NCBI RefSeq assembly: GCF_008923725.1
Contig: NZ_WBPF01000019.1
Location: 232,649 to 296,648, forward strand
DNA from: Bacillus sp. CH140a_4T
Lineage (GTDB): Bacteria > Bacillota > Bacilli > Bacillales > Bacillaceae_G
Direction: 5' to 3'
Length of the DNA stretch: 64,000 nt
Below the pieces are notes generated by a model. That model saw nothing but the letters and a program-made list of their open reading frames with translations. It was not told the DNA's origin and made no database searches. Positions 22,938 to 32,379 of the stretch are shown piece after piece. The first letter of the stretch is position 1. Every line of letters starts with the position of its first letter. A program made the position numbers and the translations under genes.

Positions 22938-23741
22938 ATGCTAACTAAACATCGAATTCTATTTATTGGTGCTGGTCGTATGGCAGAAGCTATATTTTCC
23001 GGATTACTTAAAACAAGCAAAGAATACATCGAAGAAATTATCGTTTCTAACCGAAGCAACGTAGAAAAGCTAGAACAATTACAAGCGCGATATAATGTGT
23101 CTACTGCAACAGATTGGAAGCAGCATGTTTCATCTGTTGATACGATTGTTTTAGCAATGCCACCTTCTGCACATGAAGAATTATTAGCAGAGTTATCTCC
23201 GTTACTATCGAATCAACTTGTCGTAACGGTAGCCGCTGGCATTGGTCCATCTTATTTAGAAGAAAGACTTCCCGAGGGAACACCTGTTGCTTGGATTATG
23301 CCAAATACAGCTGCTGAAATTGGAAAGTCTATCTCCTTATATACAATGGGACAATCAGTAAACGAGATGCATCAAGAAACCCTACAACTGCTTTTAAAAG
23401 GCATTGGTACTTCGCAACTTTGCACTGAGGAAGAAGTTCATCAGCTTACTGCCGTTACTGGAAGTGCACCAGCTTTCCTTTATTACTTTGCTGAAAGCTT
23501 AATTGAAGCAACAAAAAATTATGGAGTCGATGAAGCAACTGCCAAACACCTTGTCATTCAAATGATTTCTGGCTCTGCTTCTATGCTTGAACAAACGCAA
23601 GATCCAGCTAACCTCCGCGAACAAGTAACAACACCAGGTGGTTCCACGGCTGAGGGTCTCAAAGCTTTATATGAATATAATTTTTCAGAGGGAATTCAAA
23701 AAGCAGTAGAAGCAACAAACAAAAAAGCTAGGGGGAAATAA
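22938..23741 (+). CDS. proC: pyrroline-5-carboxylate reductase
   Basis: A 267-residue oxidoreductase of the ProC family, which reduces pyrroline-5-carboxylate to proline with NAD(P)H. The Rossmann start is FIGAGRMAEAIFSGLL. The C-terminal dimer domain has TAVTGSAPAFLYYFAE and the signature REQVTTPGGSTAEGL. Start behind AAAGGAATAGAGG. One base separates its stop from the aldo-keto reductase start, so the two form an operon. Bacilli often have several ProC paralogs. Confidence 0.9.
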   Translation: MLTKHRILFIGAGRMAEAIFSGLLKTSKEYIEEIIVSNRSNVEKLEQLQARYNVSTATDWKQHVSSVDTIVLAMPPSAHEELLAELSPLLSNQLVVTVAAGIGPSYLEERLPEGTPVAWIMPNTAAEIGKSISLYTMGQSVNEMHQETLQLLLKGIGTSQLCTEEEVHQLTAVTGSAPAFLYYFAESLIEATKNYGVDEATAKHLVIQMISGSASMLEQTQDPANLREQVTTPGGSTAEGLKALYEYNFSEGIQKAVEATNKKARGK

Positions 23742-23742
23742 T

Positions 23743-24576
23743 ATGAATTTAACAAGTTTAAAAGACTATACAACATTACATAACGGTGTAAAAATGCCTT
23801 GGTTCGGTTTAGGTGTTTTTAAAGTAGAAGATGGTTCAGAAGTAATTGAATCTGTAAAAGCAGCAATTAAAAATGGCTATCGCAGCATTGATACTGCAGC
23901 AATCTATCAAAACGAAGAAGGCGTTGGACAAGCAATTCGTGAATCAGGTGTTTCACGTGAAGAATTATTTGTTACATCAAAAGTATGGAATAGCGATCAA
24001 GGATATGAAACAACACTTCAAGCATTTGAAACTACATTAGAGAAATTAGGTCTAGAATATTTAGATTTATATTTAGTACATTGGCCTGTAAAAGGGAAAT
24101 ATACTGAATCATGGAAAGCGTTAGAAAAACTTTATAAAGATGGCCGTGTTCGTGCTATCGGTGTGAGTAATTTCCACATTCACCACTTACAAGACGTATT
24201 TGAAATCGCTGAGATTAAGCCAATGGTCAACCAAGTGGAATACCATCCACGTTTAGCACAAGAAGAGCTACACGCTTTCTGTAAAGAACATAACATCCAG
24301 CTTGAAGCTTGGTCACCATTAATGCAGGGACAACTACTGGATAACTCAACATTACAAGACATTGCGACAAAATATAATAAATCAACTGCACAAATTATTT
24401 TACGCTGGGATTTACAAAATGAAGTTGTAACAATCCCTAAATCTATTAAAGAACATCGCATTATTGAAAATGCAAATATATTCGATTTTGAATTAAGTGC
24501 TGATGACATGAAAGCAATTCAAACTCTAAATGAAGATCGTCGCGTTGGTCCAGATCCAGATAACTTTAACTTCTAA
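23743..24576 (+). CDS. aldo-keto reductase
   Basis: A 277-residue NADPH-dependent aldo-keto reductase of the 2,5-diketogluconate reductase type (YvgN/YtbE-like). The catalytic tetrad is visible: Asp and Tyr in IDTAAIYQNE, Lys in VTSKVW, His in LYLVHWP. The cofactor motif IPKSIKEHRIIEN lies near the C-terminus. Such enzymes detoxify methylglyoxal and other carbonyls. It follows proC directly behind GGGGG, and a terminator ends the operon. Confidence 0.92.
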   Translation: MNLTSLKDYTTLHNGVKMPWFGLGVFKVEDGSEVIESVKAAIKNGYRSIDTAAIYQNEEGVGQAIRESGVSREELFVTSKVWNSDQGYETTLQAFETTLEKLGLEYLDLYLVHWPVKGKYTESWKALEKLYKDGRVRAIGVSNFHIHHLQDVFEIAEIKPMVNQVEYHPRLAQEELHAFCKEHNIQLEAWSPLMQGQLLDNSTLQDIATKYNKSTAQIILRWDLQNEVVTIPKSIKEHRIIENANIFDFELSADDMKAIQTLNEDRRVGPDPDNFNF

Positions 24577-24579
24577 TAG

Positions 24580-24610
24580 AAAAACCACTGCCATATGCAG
24601 TGGTTTTTTT
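24580..24610 (+). terminator. terminator of the proC operon
   Basis: AAACCACTGC pairs with GCAGTGGTTT around CATAT, followed by a T run. Confidence 0.92.
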
Positions 24611-24649
24611 GTTAAAGAAAACTAAAAATTTAAACTATATATCATTCGG

Positions 24650-24678
24650 TTGACACTTCATTATCCAAGGTGTAAGAT
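24650..24678 (+). promoter_or_regulatory. sigma-A promoter of the S-box peptide-binding gene
   Basis: TTGACA, 17 bases, TAAGAT, placed about 50 bases before the S-box aptamer. Confidence 0.75.
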
Positions 24679-24729
24679 TTTGAATTATCAAAGAAACACA
24701 AAAATTAATAAAATTTATTCGTTTACTCA

Positions 24730-24917
24730 TTGTATCAAGAGAGGTGGAGGGACTGGCCCTTTGAAACCTCGGCAACAGGTTCATTTTGAATACTGTGCCA
24801 CTTCCTGCAAGCTTTATGCTTGAAAGATAGAATGAGGGACTTCGTTTATATACGGGTGCATAACTTGTACGTAAAAATCCCTCTTTCTCAATATGAAAAG
24901 AGGGATTTTTTATTTTT
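24730..24917 (+). ncRNA. SAM-I riboswitch (S-box) 1
   Basis: Contains the S-box core: ATCAAGAGAGGTGGAGGGAC, then TGGCCC, GAAACCTCGGCAAC, GTGCCACTTCCTGC and GAAAGATAGAATGAGGG. A terminator (AAAATCCCTCTTT paired with AAAGAGGGATTTT and a T run, 24875-24914) follows. When SAM is abundant the terminator forms and the downstream peptide-binding gene is shut off. Confidence 0.93.
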
Positions 24918-24965
24918 CATTTCCCTCATCATCATCCAAACTTAATTATTTAGGAGGAAAATCAA

Positions 24966-26606
24966 ATGAAAAAGAAGTTTGTACCCGGTATTGCATCAGT
25001 TGTAGGAGTAAGTATTTTATTAACTGGTTGCGGTAGTTATAAAAACGAAGCAAGCGGAGCAAATGCAAAAGACGAGGCGCCTAGTAAACAGGTTTTAAAC
25101 TTATCTTCCCCTACTGAAATACGAACAATGGATACAGCTCGTGCTACAGATACTGATTCTGGTCAAGTAATGAGAAACGTATTTGAAGGTTTGTATAATC
25201 TTGGTGAAGGTAACAAACCTGTCCCTGGTGTTGCAAAATCTCATGAAGTAAGTGGCGATAAAATGAAATACACATTCCACCTGCGAGATTCAAAATGGTC
25301 AAACGGCACTCCTGTTACAGCGAAAGACTTTGTCTTCGCTTGGCAAAGAGCTGTTGATCCAGCAACAGCCTCTGAATATGCATTTCTATTCTTTGATATT
25401 AAAAATGCATCAAAAATTAACAACAAAGAACTTCCAGCCGATCAACTTGGTGTAAAAGCAATTGATGACCATACGTTTGAGGTAGAATTAGAACGCCCTG
25501 TTCCGTACTTTATTAGCTTAACAGCGTTCCCAACATTTCTACCAATTAACGAGGAATTCTTTAAAGTACAAGGTTATAAGTACGCTTTAGAAGACAATAC
25601 AATCTTGTACAACGGAGCTTTTACACTAAGCGATTGGAAGCACGAGCAAAGCTTTAAATTCAAGAAAAATCCTACCTATTGGGATAAAGATACTGTCAAA
25701 CTGGAAGAAATCAATTTTAACGTCGTAAAAGAAAAATCTACAGAAGTAAATTTATTCGAGTCAAAACAATTAGACCGTATAAAACTAACATCTGACTTCG
25801 TTGATAAATATAAAAAATATGCCAACTTTAAAGAACGGCCGAACGTAGGGGTACAGTTTCTACGTATGAATCAACAAAATAAAGTACTTCAAAACGTTTC
25901 TGCACGCCAAGCCATCGATCAAACGATCGATCGAAAATCCTTTGTAAATACGTTATTAAATGACGGCTCTACACCAACCTCTAGTCTCGTGCCGAAAAAC
26001 TTCGCAAAAGGACCTGACGGAACAGACTTCCGTACTGCAAACGGTGATTTAACAAAGGTTGATACAAAATCTGCACAAGAATTATGGAAAAAGGCGAAAC
26101 AAGAACTTGGATCTGAAAAAATAACGTTAGAACTATTAACAAGTGACGGTGACCTTGAGAAGAAAACTGGTGAATTCTTAAAAGGACAACTAGAAAAGAA
26201 TTTAGATGGCTTAACAGTAAAAATAAAACCGCAACCACGTAAACAACAAGTTTCACTTTTATTAAAAGGTGACTACGAAATTGGAATTGACGGCTGGAGC
26301 CCTGACTTTGCGGATCCAATTACATTCCTTGAGCTATTTACAACGAATAACCCTTATAACTTAGATCATTATTCTAATAAGGAGTTCGATGAAACAATAG
26401 CAAAAGTGAAAACAACTTTAGCCGGTGATGAAAAAGCTCGCTGGGAAGCATTACTAGCATCCGAGAAAATATTATTTAAAGACTCTGTTATCGCTCCTCT
26501 TTACCAAAAAGGCGAATCTTATTTAGAACGTTCTTATGTAAAAGGAATTGTGCAAGTAGACTTTGCAGGGCAATTAAACTTCAAGTGGGCAAAAATTGAA
26601 AAATAA
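24966..26606 (+). CDS. S-box-regulated peptide ABC transporter substrate-binding lipoprotein
   Basis: A 546-residue OppA-family lipoprotein with lipobox LLTGCG and the motif DSKWSNGTPVTAKDFVFAWQ. It should bind oligopeptides outside the cell. Start behind AGGAGGAAAA. A SAM-I riboswitch controls it, so its peptides probably serve as a methionine or sulfur source. The neighbour to the right has the same length and much identical sequence but no S-box. No permease is adjacent; the opp permease and ATPases encoded at 32380-36056 may serve it. Confidence 0.92.
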   Translation: MKKKFVPGIASVVGVSILLTGCGSYKNEASGANAKDEAPSKQVLNLSSPTEIRTMDTARATDTDSGQVMRNVFEGLYNLGEGNKPVPGVAKSHEVSGDKMKYTFHLRDSKWSNGTPVTAKDFVFAWQRAVDPATASEYAFLFFDIKNASKINNKELPADQLGVKAIDDHTFEVELERPVPYFISLTAFPTFLPINEEFFKVQGYKYALEDNTILYNGAFTLSDWKHEQSFKFKKNPTYWDKDTVKLEEINFNVVKEKSTEVNLFESKQLDRIKLTSDFVDKYKKYANFKERPNVGVQFLRMNQQNKVLQNVSARQAIDQTIDRKSFVNTLLNDGSTPTSSLVPKNFAKGPDGTDFRTANGDLTKVDTKSAQELWKKAKQELGSEKITLELLTSDGDLEKKTGEFLKGQLEKNLDGLTVKIKPQPRKQQVSLLLKGDYEIGIDGWSPDFADPITFLELFTTNNPYNLDHYSNKEFDETIAKVKTTLAGDEKARWEALLASEKILFKDSVIAPLYQKGESYLERSYVKGIVQVDFAGQLNFKWAKIEK

Positions 26607-26615
26607 AGTGAAACG

Positions 26616-26653
26616 TTAATCAGTGGGATCTTCTTCCTCCCCACTGATTATTA
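26616..26653 (+). terminator. terminator after the S-box peptide-binding gene
   Basis: AATCAGTGGG pairs with CCCACTGATT around a 12-base loop; the T run is poor. Confidence 0.65.
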
Positions 26654-26760
26654 ACCCGCATCAATCGAGCTTTTATCGGTAGCCACAATTAGCGTAATAA
26701 CAGGCCACTTTATTCGAAGTTTCCCCACCCACACCGATTATTTTTTTAGAAAAACATATT

Positions 26761-26798
26761 AAAAGTAGGTTCCCCAACACGAGGGAATCTGCTTTTTT
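26761..26798 (+). terminator. orphan terminator in the intergenic region
   Basis: AAAAGTAGGTTCCC pairs with GGGAATCTGCTTTT (two G-T pairs), followed by T. No coding frame ends here: it is either a second-line terminator or the end of an unannotated short RNA with a C-rich stretch (TTCCCCACCCACACC, about 26720-26735). Confidence 0.7.
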
Positions 26799-26837
26799 AA
26801 TATATTATTCCAAGAAATTAACAATCTATTTTTATTA

Positions 26838-26867
26838 TTGACATATAGTTCTTTCCAGTGTTAATAT
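26838..26867 (+). promoter_or_regulatory. sigma-A promoter of the second peptide-binding gene
   Basis: TTGACA, 18 bases, TAATAT. The transcript start region shares ATCAAAGAAAC with the promoter at 24650, which points to duplication of the promoter too. About 215 bases of leader precede the ATG. Confidence 0.7.
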
Positions 26868-27086
26868 TCTAAATAATCAAAGAAACGAAATATTTAACCA
26901 TCAAAATATAATGTCTTCTACGCTGAAACATATAACGATAGATTATAGTTCAGCATGTATATACATATAGAACACCTGATTACCTACATGCACATATCTA
27001 TAATAGGTTTTCTCTTCTTCTATAGTTACACTTCAAGACACGGACATTATGACGTTACGAACAACACATTTAGGGAGGAACGAACA

Positions 27087-28727
27087 ATGAAGAAAAAAGT
27101 TGTACCTGTTGTTGCATCTGTTTTAGGGGCAAGTCTATTACTAACTGCTTGCGGGGGAAATAAGGATACTGCAAGCGGAGCGAAAGCAAATGATAAAGCA
27201 CCTGATAAACAGGCAATTCATTTATCATTCGCTTCAGAAATTCCAACAATGGATGTTGCAAAAGCAACGGATGGGGAATCCATGAACGTAATGCGAAATG
27301 TTTTTGAAGGTTTATATGCAATGGGAGAAGATAATAAACCGATTCCTGGTGTTGCTGAGTCGGTTGACATTAGTCCCGATAAAACAAAATATACATTCCA
27401 CCTGCGTGATTCAAAATGGTCAAACGGTACTCCTGTTACAGCAAAGGACTTCGTCTTCGCTTGGCAACGTGCCGTAAACCCTGATACAGCAGCTGAATAT
27501 GCATTCTTATTCTTCGATATACAGAATGCGAAACAAATAAACCAAAAACAATCGCCAATTAATCAACTAGGGGTCAAAGCTCTTGATGATAAAACGTTAG
27601 AAGTACAACTAGACCGTCCTGTTCCCTACTTCTTAAGCTTAACGACATTCTCAACATTCTTACCAATTAATGAAGATTACTTAAAATCTCAAGGCAATAA
27701 ATATGGTTTAGAAACAAATCATTTAATTTACAACGGTGCTTTCACATTGGATAACTGGAAACACGAGCAAAGCTTCCAATTGAAGAAGAATCCTAACTAT
27801 TGGGATGCTAAAACTGTAAAATTAGAAGAAATCAACTTCAATGTCGTTAAAGATAAGTCTACAGAAGTTAACTTATATGATTCTGGACAAATTGATCGTG
27901 TTGCTTTAACTGCGGAGTTTGTTGATAAATATAAGGGCGATCCAAACTTCAAAGAACGCGCTGAAGTTGGCATTCAATTCTTACGACTAAATCAAAAAAA
28001 TGAAACATTAAAAAATCAACATGCACGCCTTGCTATTAACGGAGCAATGAATAAAAAAGCATACGTAGAAACAATTTTAAATAACGGTGCTGTTCCAGCT
28101 GAAGGAATGGTTCCTGCGAAATTCGCAAAAAGTCCAGAAGGCAATGACTTCCGTAAAGAAAATGGAAACTTAGTCAAAGATGATGTGAAAACAGCGAAAG
28201 AAAACTGGAAAAAAGCGAAACAAGAACTCGGTACTGACAAAGTAACAGTCGAGCTATTAACAAGTGATAATGCTTTAGCTAAAAAGACTGGGGAATATTT
28301 AAAGGGTGAACTAGAAAAGAATCTAGATGGATTAACAGTAAATCTAAAACCACAACCACGTAAACAACAGTTGAAACTGCTATTAAGTGGTGACTATGAA
28401 ATCGGAATTGATGGCTGGGGCCCTGACTTCGCTGACCCAATTACATTCTTAGATTTATTTACAACAGATAGTGCTTATAACTTCGATAAATACTCTAACA
28501 AAGAGTACGATGAGCTAATCCATAAAGTGAAAACAGATTTAGCTGGCGATGAAAAGGCGCGCTTTGAAGCAATGAAGCAAGCTGAAAAAATCCTATTACA
28601 AGACGGTGCTGTCGCTCCTTTATACCAACAAGGTCGCTCTTACTTACAACGCTCTTTCATTAAAGGACTTGTAACAACTGACTTCGGTGGTGAATTTAAC
28701 TACAAGTGGACAGAAGTTGCAAAATAA
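27087..28727 (+). CDS. peptide ABC transporter substrate-binding lipoprotein (paralog without S-box)
   Basis: A 546-residue OppA-family lipoprotein with lipobox LLTACG, starting MKKKVVPVVASVLG behind AGGGAGGAACG; an in-frame ATG far upstream at 26955 is not needed. It is the duplicate of the gene at 24966, with the same length and shared blocks such as DSKWSNGTPVTAKDF. It lacks a SAM riboswitch; its roughly 215-base leader shows no recognised aptamer. The two may therefore respond to different nutrients. Confidence 0.92.
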   Translation: MKKKVVPVVASVLGASLLLTACGGNKDTASGAKANDKAPDKQAIHLSFASEIPTMDVAKATDGESMNVMRNVFEGLYAMGEDNKPIPGVAESVDISPDKTKYTFHLRDSKWSNGTPVTAKDFVFAWQRAVNPDTAAEYAFLFFDIQNAKQINQKQSPINQLGVKALDDKTLEVQLDRPVPYFLSLTTFSTFLPINEDYLKSQGNKYGLETNHLIYNGAFTLDNWKHEQSFQLKKNPNYWDAKTVKLEEINFNVVKDKSTEVNLYDSGQIDRVALTAEFVDKYKGDPNFKERAEVGIQFLRLNQKNETLKNQHARLAINGAMNKKAYVETILNNGAVPAEGMVPAKFAKSPEGNDFRKENGNLVKDDVKTAKENWKKAKQELGTDKVTVELLTSDNALAKKTGEYLKGELEKNLDGLTVNLKPQPRKQQLKLLLSGDYEIGIDGWGPDFADPITFLDLFTTDSAYNFDKYSNKEYDELIHKVKTDLAGDEKARFEAMKQAEKILLQDGAVAPLYQQGRSYLQRSFIKGLVTTDFGGEFNYKWTEVAK

Positions 28728-28732
28728 TAAAT

Positions 28733-28768
28733 AAAAAGGTATCCAATTGAAGGATACCTTTTTATTTT
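28733..28768 (+). terminator. terminator of the second peptide-binding gene
   Basis: AAAAAGGTATCC pairs with GGATACCTTTTT around AATTGAA. Confidence 0.92.
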
Positions 28769-28996
28769 ATGCTTCTTTAATTATAGAACTACTTCTCTTT
28801 ACCATCCCTTTTATACATATGGTAATTCCTGCTACCAATTTTATAACTAGTACAATAAGTAATAATACGATAATATTCCTCTCTCCATTAACTTCACCAA
28901 ATATTATTGTATGATAACCTTTTGTTACGGGAAATAACCCCTAATCTAGTGATAAATATTTGCGTATCAATAATAAGAAGACAAACAAAACGATTA

Positions 28997-29188
28997 TCAA
29001 TTTTCTTCATAGCCCTCTTTTTGCACAGAACCAAAACTCATCATAAATATAAACATAAACATCAAATATGTTCTCCACGTCAAAGAAGGTATATGTCCTG
29101 ACCAAAGATAGCTAATTAAATAATTAATTCCCATAATACAAGACGATATTACTAAACTAATACTTATTAGTTTCGCATATTTGAGCAT
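28997..29188 (-). CDS. small two-helix membrane protein (63 residues)
   Basis: Starts MLKYAKLISISLVISSCIMG behind AAGGAGAAAAG. Two hydrophobic segments (about residues 5-28 and 38-52) are followed by the acidic tail QKEGYEEN. It starts 11 bases after the AraC-type regulator stop, so it is the second gene of that operon. The family is not recognised. Confidence 0.65.
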   Translation of the reverse strand: MLKYAKLISISLVISSCIMGINYLISYLWSGHIPSLTWRTYLMFMFIFMMSFGSVQKEGYEEN

Positions 29189-29199
29189 ATCTTTTCTCC

Positions 29200-30099
29200 T
29201 TACTTTTCTATCTCTTCAAATTGCAGATTTACCGGTTCTTCTAGTAGTGTTTCATAAAAGTTTTCAGCCAAATCTGTTGAAGGAATTTTTTCATCTACTT
29301 CATCAAATCGAATACTATCTAGCCACACACAGCCTTCTCCTGATAATAAAACACCAAATGCAATACCAAGCGCTCCTTCTTTTATATCTAATACAACCGA
29401 GTACGATTGCCAGTTATTCGTATTTTTAATTGGGCGATTTTGCATATTATCCATAGCGAGCGGTTCTGTATCGTTTCCGTCTACTCGCATCCACAACCCT
29501 GCCCAATCTCTTACGTTCTCACTCTTAACAAATGCTGTAAAACGTAATCTTTTACCTACATATTTATCGGCTCGGAAGATTTGCATTAATGTTGAAAATC
29601 CTCCATGCGTAACATTCTCTTTTGCTTTTATGTATGCAGATACTTTTCCTTGATGGACAACTTCATAATCTAACCCCATCTCATATTCAGCAGGATGACT
29701 TCCACTTAAGACCCACCCTTTCGGTATACCTTTTTGCATTGAAACACCCTCTCTTTCTATATAAAATGACTGGAAATACTTTCGATATTTCTTCGGTGGC
29801 AATTGAAACATTCTTTTAAAAGCTCTCGTAAATGCCTCTTGTGAGGAAAAACCGTATTGCACTGCAATATCAATAACAGCTCTCTCCGTTGACACTAAAA
29901 CCTGTGCAGCATGAGTTAACCTTCTCTTTCGAATATAATCCGTTACACTCATCCCAATATACCTTTGAAAAATACGATGAAAATGGTACATCGATACCGC
30001 ACTGTGAAATGCCACTCTGTCTGTTGTAAGCTCCTCATGTAAGTGATCCTCTATATACTTAATTGATTTTTTTATCATCTCTTTATATTCTTCATGCAT
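29200..30099 (-). CDS. AraC-family regulator with C-terminal ligand domain
   Basis: A 299-residue regulator. Here the two helix-turn-helices of AraC come first (residues 1-105: AVSMYHFHRIFQRYIGMSVT and AVQYGFSSQEAFTRAFKRMF). A jelly-roll-like domain follows (LRFTAFVKSENVRDWAGLWM, GCVWLDSIRFDEVDE) that resembles carbohydrate-binding modules. The N-terminal placement of the DNA-binding part is like the MarA/Rob group. Target and ligand are unknown; it probably co-transcribes with the 63-residue membrane protein. Confidence 0.88.
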   Translation of the reverse strand: MHEEYKEMIKKSIKYIEDHLHEELTTDRVAFHSAVSMYHFHRIFQRYIGMSVTDYIRKRRLTHAAQVLVSTERAVIDIAVQYGFSSQEAFTRAFKRMFQLPPKKYRKYFQSFYIEREGVSMQKGIPKGWVLSGSHPAEYEMGLDYEVVHQGKVSAYIKAKENVTHGGFSTLMQIFRADKYVGKRLRFTAFVKSENVRDWAGLWMRVDGNDTEPLAMDNMQNRPIKNTNNWQSYSVVLDIKEGALGIAFGVLLSGEGCVWLDSIRFDEVDEKIPSTDLAENFYETLLEEPVNLQFEEIEK

Positions 30100-30271
30100 T
30101 TTAGTACCTCCTCACAACCTTAATTTACCATATACATACAAATCATTTTTGATTTAAATTGCGGATTAAGCTTTGTGGCTACAAGTTAATAATTTATTTT
30201 CAACACATACATAATTACATATTTTTTGGAAAAACTTGTATAGAACCAATTTACATAAGGAGGAATTTATA

Positions 30272-30739
30272 ATGAGAATTTTACTATCAGTTTTATTAGC
30301 GCTTATGCTAGTGCCTGTATTAACAGGATGTAAAGCTCCTGCAAAAGAAGATACAACTTCTGATAAGAAAACGACTGAAGAAGCAAAAAATGAGGCTCCT
30401 GCAGATTTAAAACTTAACTTCAATGAATTTAGTTTAGATGCAGACTATCAAGATACGAAGAAAGACTATGAGGCTGATTATAAAAATGTAGCAGCTGATA
30501 AGAAAATGGAAGCAAAGCTTGAAGACCACAAATCAAATGCAAAGTTTACAGGTGACGAGGCTATTACAAAATTAAGCCCACTTCTACAAGAATTAAAATT
30601 TGATAAAGATACTCCTGACCAAGAAGTAATCGATCAAGTAGTAAACGTATTCAAACTTGATAAAGACTACCAAAAATTTGATTTAGAAGTTGTCTTCTCT
30701 GATGGAACGAAAAAAGAATATAAAAGAGAAATAAAATAA
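30272..30739 (+). CDS. YusW-family lipoprotein
   Basis: A 155-residue lipoprotein starting MRILLSVLLALMLVPVLTGC behind AAGGAGG. The acidic/basic linker is followed by a compact domain (LNFNEFSLDADYQD … FDLEVVFSDGTKKEYKREI) matching the YusW-like family. Function unknown, extracellular and lipid-anchored. It converges on the opp operon and shares a bidirectional terminator with it. Confidence 0.8.
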   Translation: MRILLSVLLALMLVPVLTGCKAPAKEDTTSDKKTTEEAKNEAPADLKLNFNEFSLDADYQDTKKDYEADYKNVAADKKMEAKLEDHKSNAKFTGDEAITKLSPLLQELKFDKDTPDQEVIDQVVNVFKLDKDYQKFDLEVVFSDGTKKEYKREIK

Positions 30740-30771
30740 AGAAGTAGGCGATTGCCTACTTCTTTATTTTT
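30738..30771. terminator. bidirectional terminator of the yusW-like gene and opp operon
   Basis: AAAGAAGTAGGC pairs with GCCTACTTCTTT around GATT, followed by ATTTTT on the plus strand. Confidence 0.9.
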
Positions 30772-32366
30772 GCATATCTTAAATCTGGTTTCGATCCAAC
30801 ATAATATTGAAGACCTGATACTGATCCTTTTTGTAAGTAAGAATCAGAAGGGAATATAATTGGAATTAATGGTGAATCTGTAAACATAATATCTTCTGCT
30901 TTATGCAATAAGTCAAAACGCTTATCTTCATTTTGTTCAACTTCTGCTTCTTTTACTAAAGCGTCAAACTCTTTATTATGCCATTTTGCATAGTTGTTTG
31001 GACCATCACCTGCATATAAATCTAGTTTAGTAATTGGGTCTAATAAAGAACCTCCCCATCCCATATAAGCTAATTGGAAATCACTTTGCTTATATGTATC
31101 AATGTAACTCTTCCACTCTTTATTTTCTAATTTAATATCTACACCAAGGTTTTTCTTAAACATTTCCTGCATTGCTTCTGCTACTTTTTTATGCTGTGTA
31201 TCCGTTGTGAATTTTAATGTTACTTCAGGTAATGTAGACCAACCTTGTTCTTTCATACCCTCTTCTAATAATTTTTTCGCTTCTGCTGGATCAAATTTAA
31301 CGTAACCACCTTTTTCTTTACGGAAATCACGACCACTTTGTGTTTTTGCTCCTTCTGGAACGAATGCATTTGCTTCTTGCGCATTGTTTTTATACAGTTT
31401 TTCAACGATAAACTTACGATCAACTGCTAATGAAAATGCTTTACGTACTTTCGCATTTGTAAATGGCTCTTTTTCTACGTTAAATGAGTAAATATAAGAT
31501 GAGAATCCCGCAACACGTTTATACTCTTTATTCCCTTTTTCTTTCTCAATCATCTCTTGTGGTAAGCCACTTAATAAATCTAATTCTTTTGATTTGTACA
31601 ATTGATACGCTGTTTTAGAGTCTGGAATAATACGAAACTCAATTTCTTTTAATGTTACCTTTTTATCATAGTATTCTTTATTTTTTTGTACTGTAATTGC
31701 TTGGTTATGCTTCCATTCTTTTAACGTGAATGGTCCATTTGTAATTAACTCTTTTGGATCTGTTTTTAATTTGTTGTTATCATCAATTGATTTTTTAGAT
31801 AATGGAATAAATAATGAACTCGCTAATTTTTGTTTAATAGAAGCAACTGGGTGCTCAAGTGTTACCTTTAATGTTTGAGGATCAACAACTTGAATGCCCA
31901 CTTGGCCTTCTTCACCTTTTCCAGTATTATATGCCTCTGCACCTTTAATGAAATACATTTCTGTCGCATTCATAGAGCCTGTTTTCGGATTTAATAATCG
32001 CTTCCATGCAAATTCAAAATCATTTGCTGTGATAGGAGAACCATCTGACCATTTAATATCTTTCTTTAAATGGATTGTATATTCAGTTCCATCCGCATTT
32101 ACTTCTTCTTTCTCTGCTAATTCATTTTGATATTTCCCATCACTATCTTGCGTATATAAGCTTGAGAATAAATGCCCTATTACATAACCTGACGTGCTAT
32201 CTGTTGCAATAGCGGAATCCAGTGTATATGGATCGCTACCAATATTCGTTACTAATCGATCTCCTTCTCCCTTACCAGCACTTGCTTTTTGCGTCTCTTT
32301 CTTACCACAAGCGACAGAAGTAATCGCTAAAACAGTCATAATGACAAACAGTAAAAACTTCTTCAT
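30756..32366 (-). CDS. oppA: oligopeptide ABC transporter substrate-binding lipoprotein
   Basis: A 536-residue OppA lipoprotein (lipobox SVACG) that delivers peptides to the OppBCDF importer encoded upstream in the same operon. Family motif: DIKWSDGSPITANDFEFAWK. Start behind AAAGGAGAATG. Last gene of the five-gene operon, 13 bases after oppF. Expression is expected to depend on the SAM riboswitch at the head of the operon. It is distinct in sequence from the other four peptide-binding proteins in the window. Confidence 0.93.
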   Translation of the reverse strand: MKKFLLFVIMTVLAITSVACGKKETQKASAGKGEGDRLVTNIGSDPYTLDSAIATDSTSGYVIGHLFSSLYTQDSDGKYQNELAEKEEVNADGTEYTIHLKKDIKWSDGSPITANDFEFAWKRLLNPKTGSMNATEMYFIKGAEAYNTGKGEEGQVGIQVVDPQTLKVTLEHPVASIKQKLASSLFIPLSKKSIDDNNKLKTDPKELITNGPFTLKEWKHNQAITVQKNKEYYDKKVTLKEIEFRIIPDSKTAYQLYKSKELDLLSGLPQEMIEKEKGNKEYKRVAGFSSYIYSFNVEKEPFTNAKVRKAFSLAVDRKFIVEKLYKNNAQEANAFVPEGAKTQSGRDFRKEKGGYVKFDPAEAKKLLEEGMKEQGWSTLPEVTLKFTTDTQHKKVAEAMQEMFKKNLGVDIKLENKEWKSYIDTYKQSDFQLAYMGWGGSLLDPITKLDLYAGDGPNNYAKWHNKEFDALVKEAEVEQNEDKRFDLLHKAEDIMFTDSPLIPIIFPSDSYLQKGSVSGLQYYVGSKPDLRYAKIKK

Positions 32367-32379
32367 CCTACATTCTCCT

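Noticed and set aside
23949-23964. Second parS-like string TGTTTCACGTGAAGAA
   Set aside because: Two mismatches to the consensus at the 3' side break the palindrome, and it lies inside the aldo-keto reductase coding sequence.
28767-28925. Minus-strand open stretch encoding a hydrophobic segment (IIVLLLIVLVIKLVAGITICI)
   Set aside because: It looks like part of a small membrane protein but has no ATG/GTG/TTG in frame with a ribosome binding site and an in-frame stop just upstream; at best a remnant.
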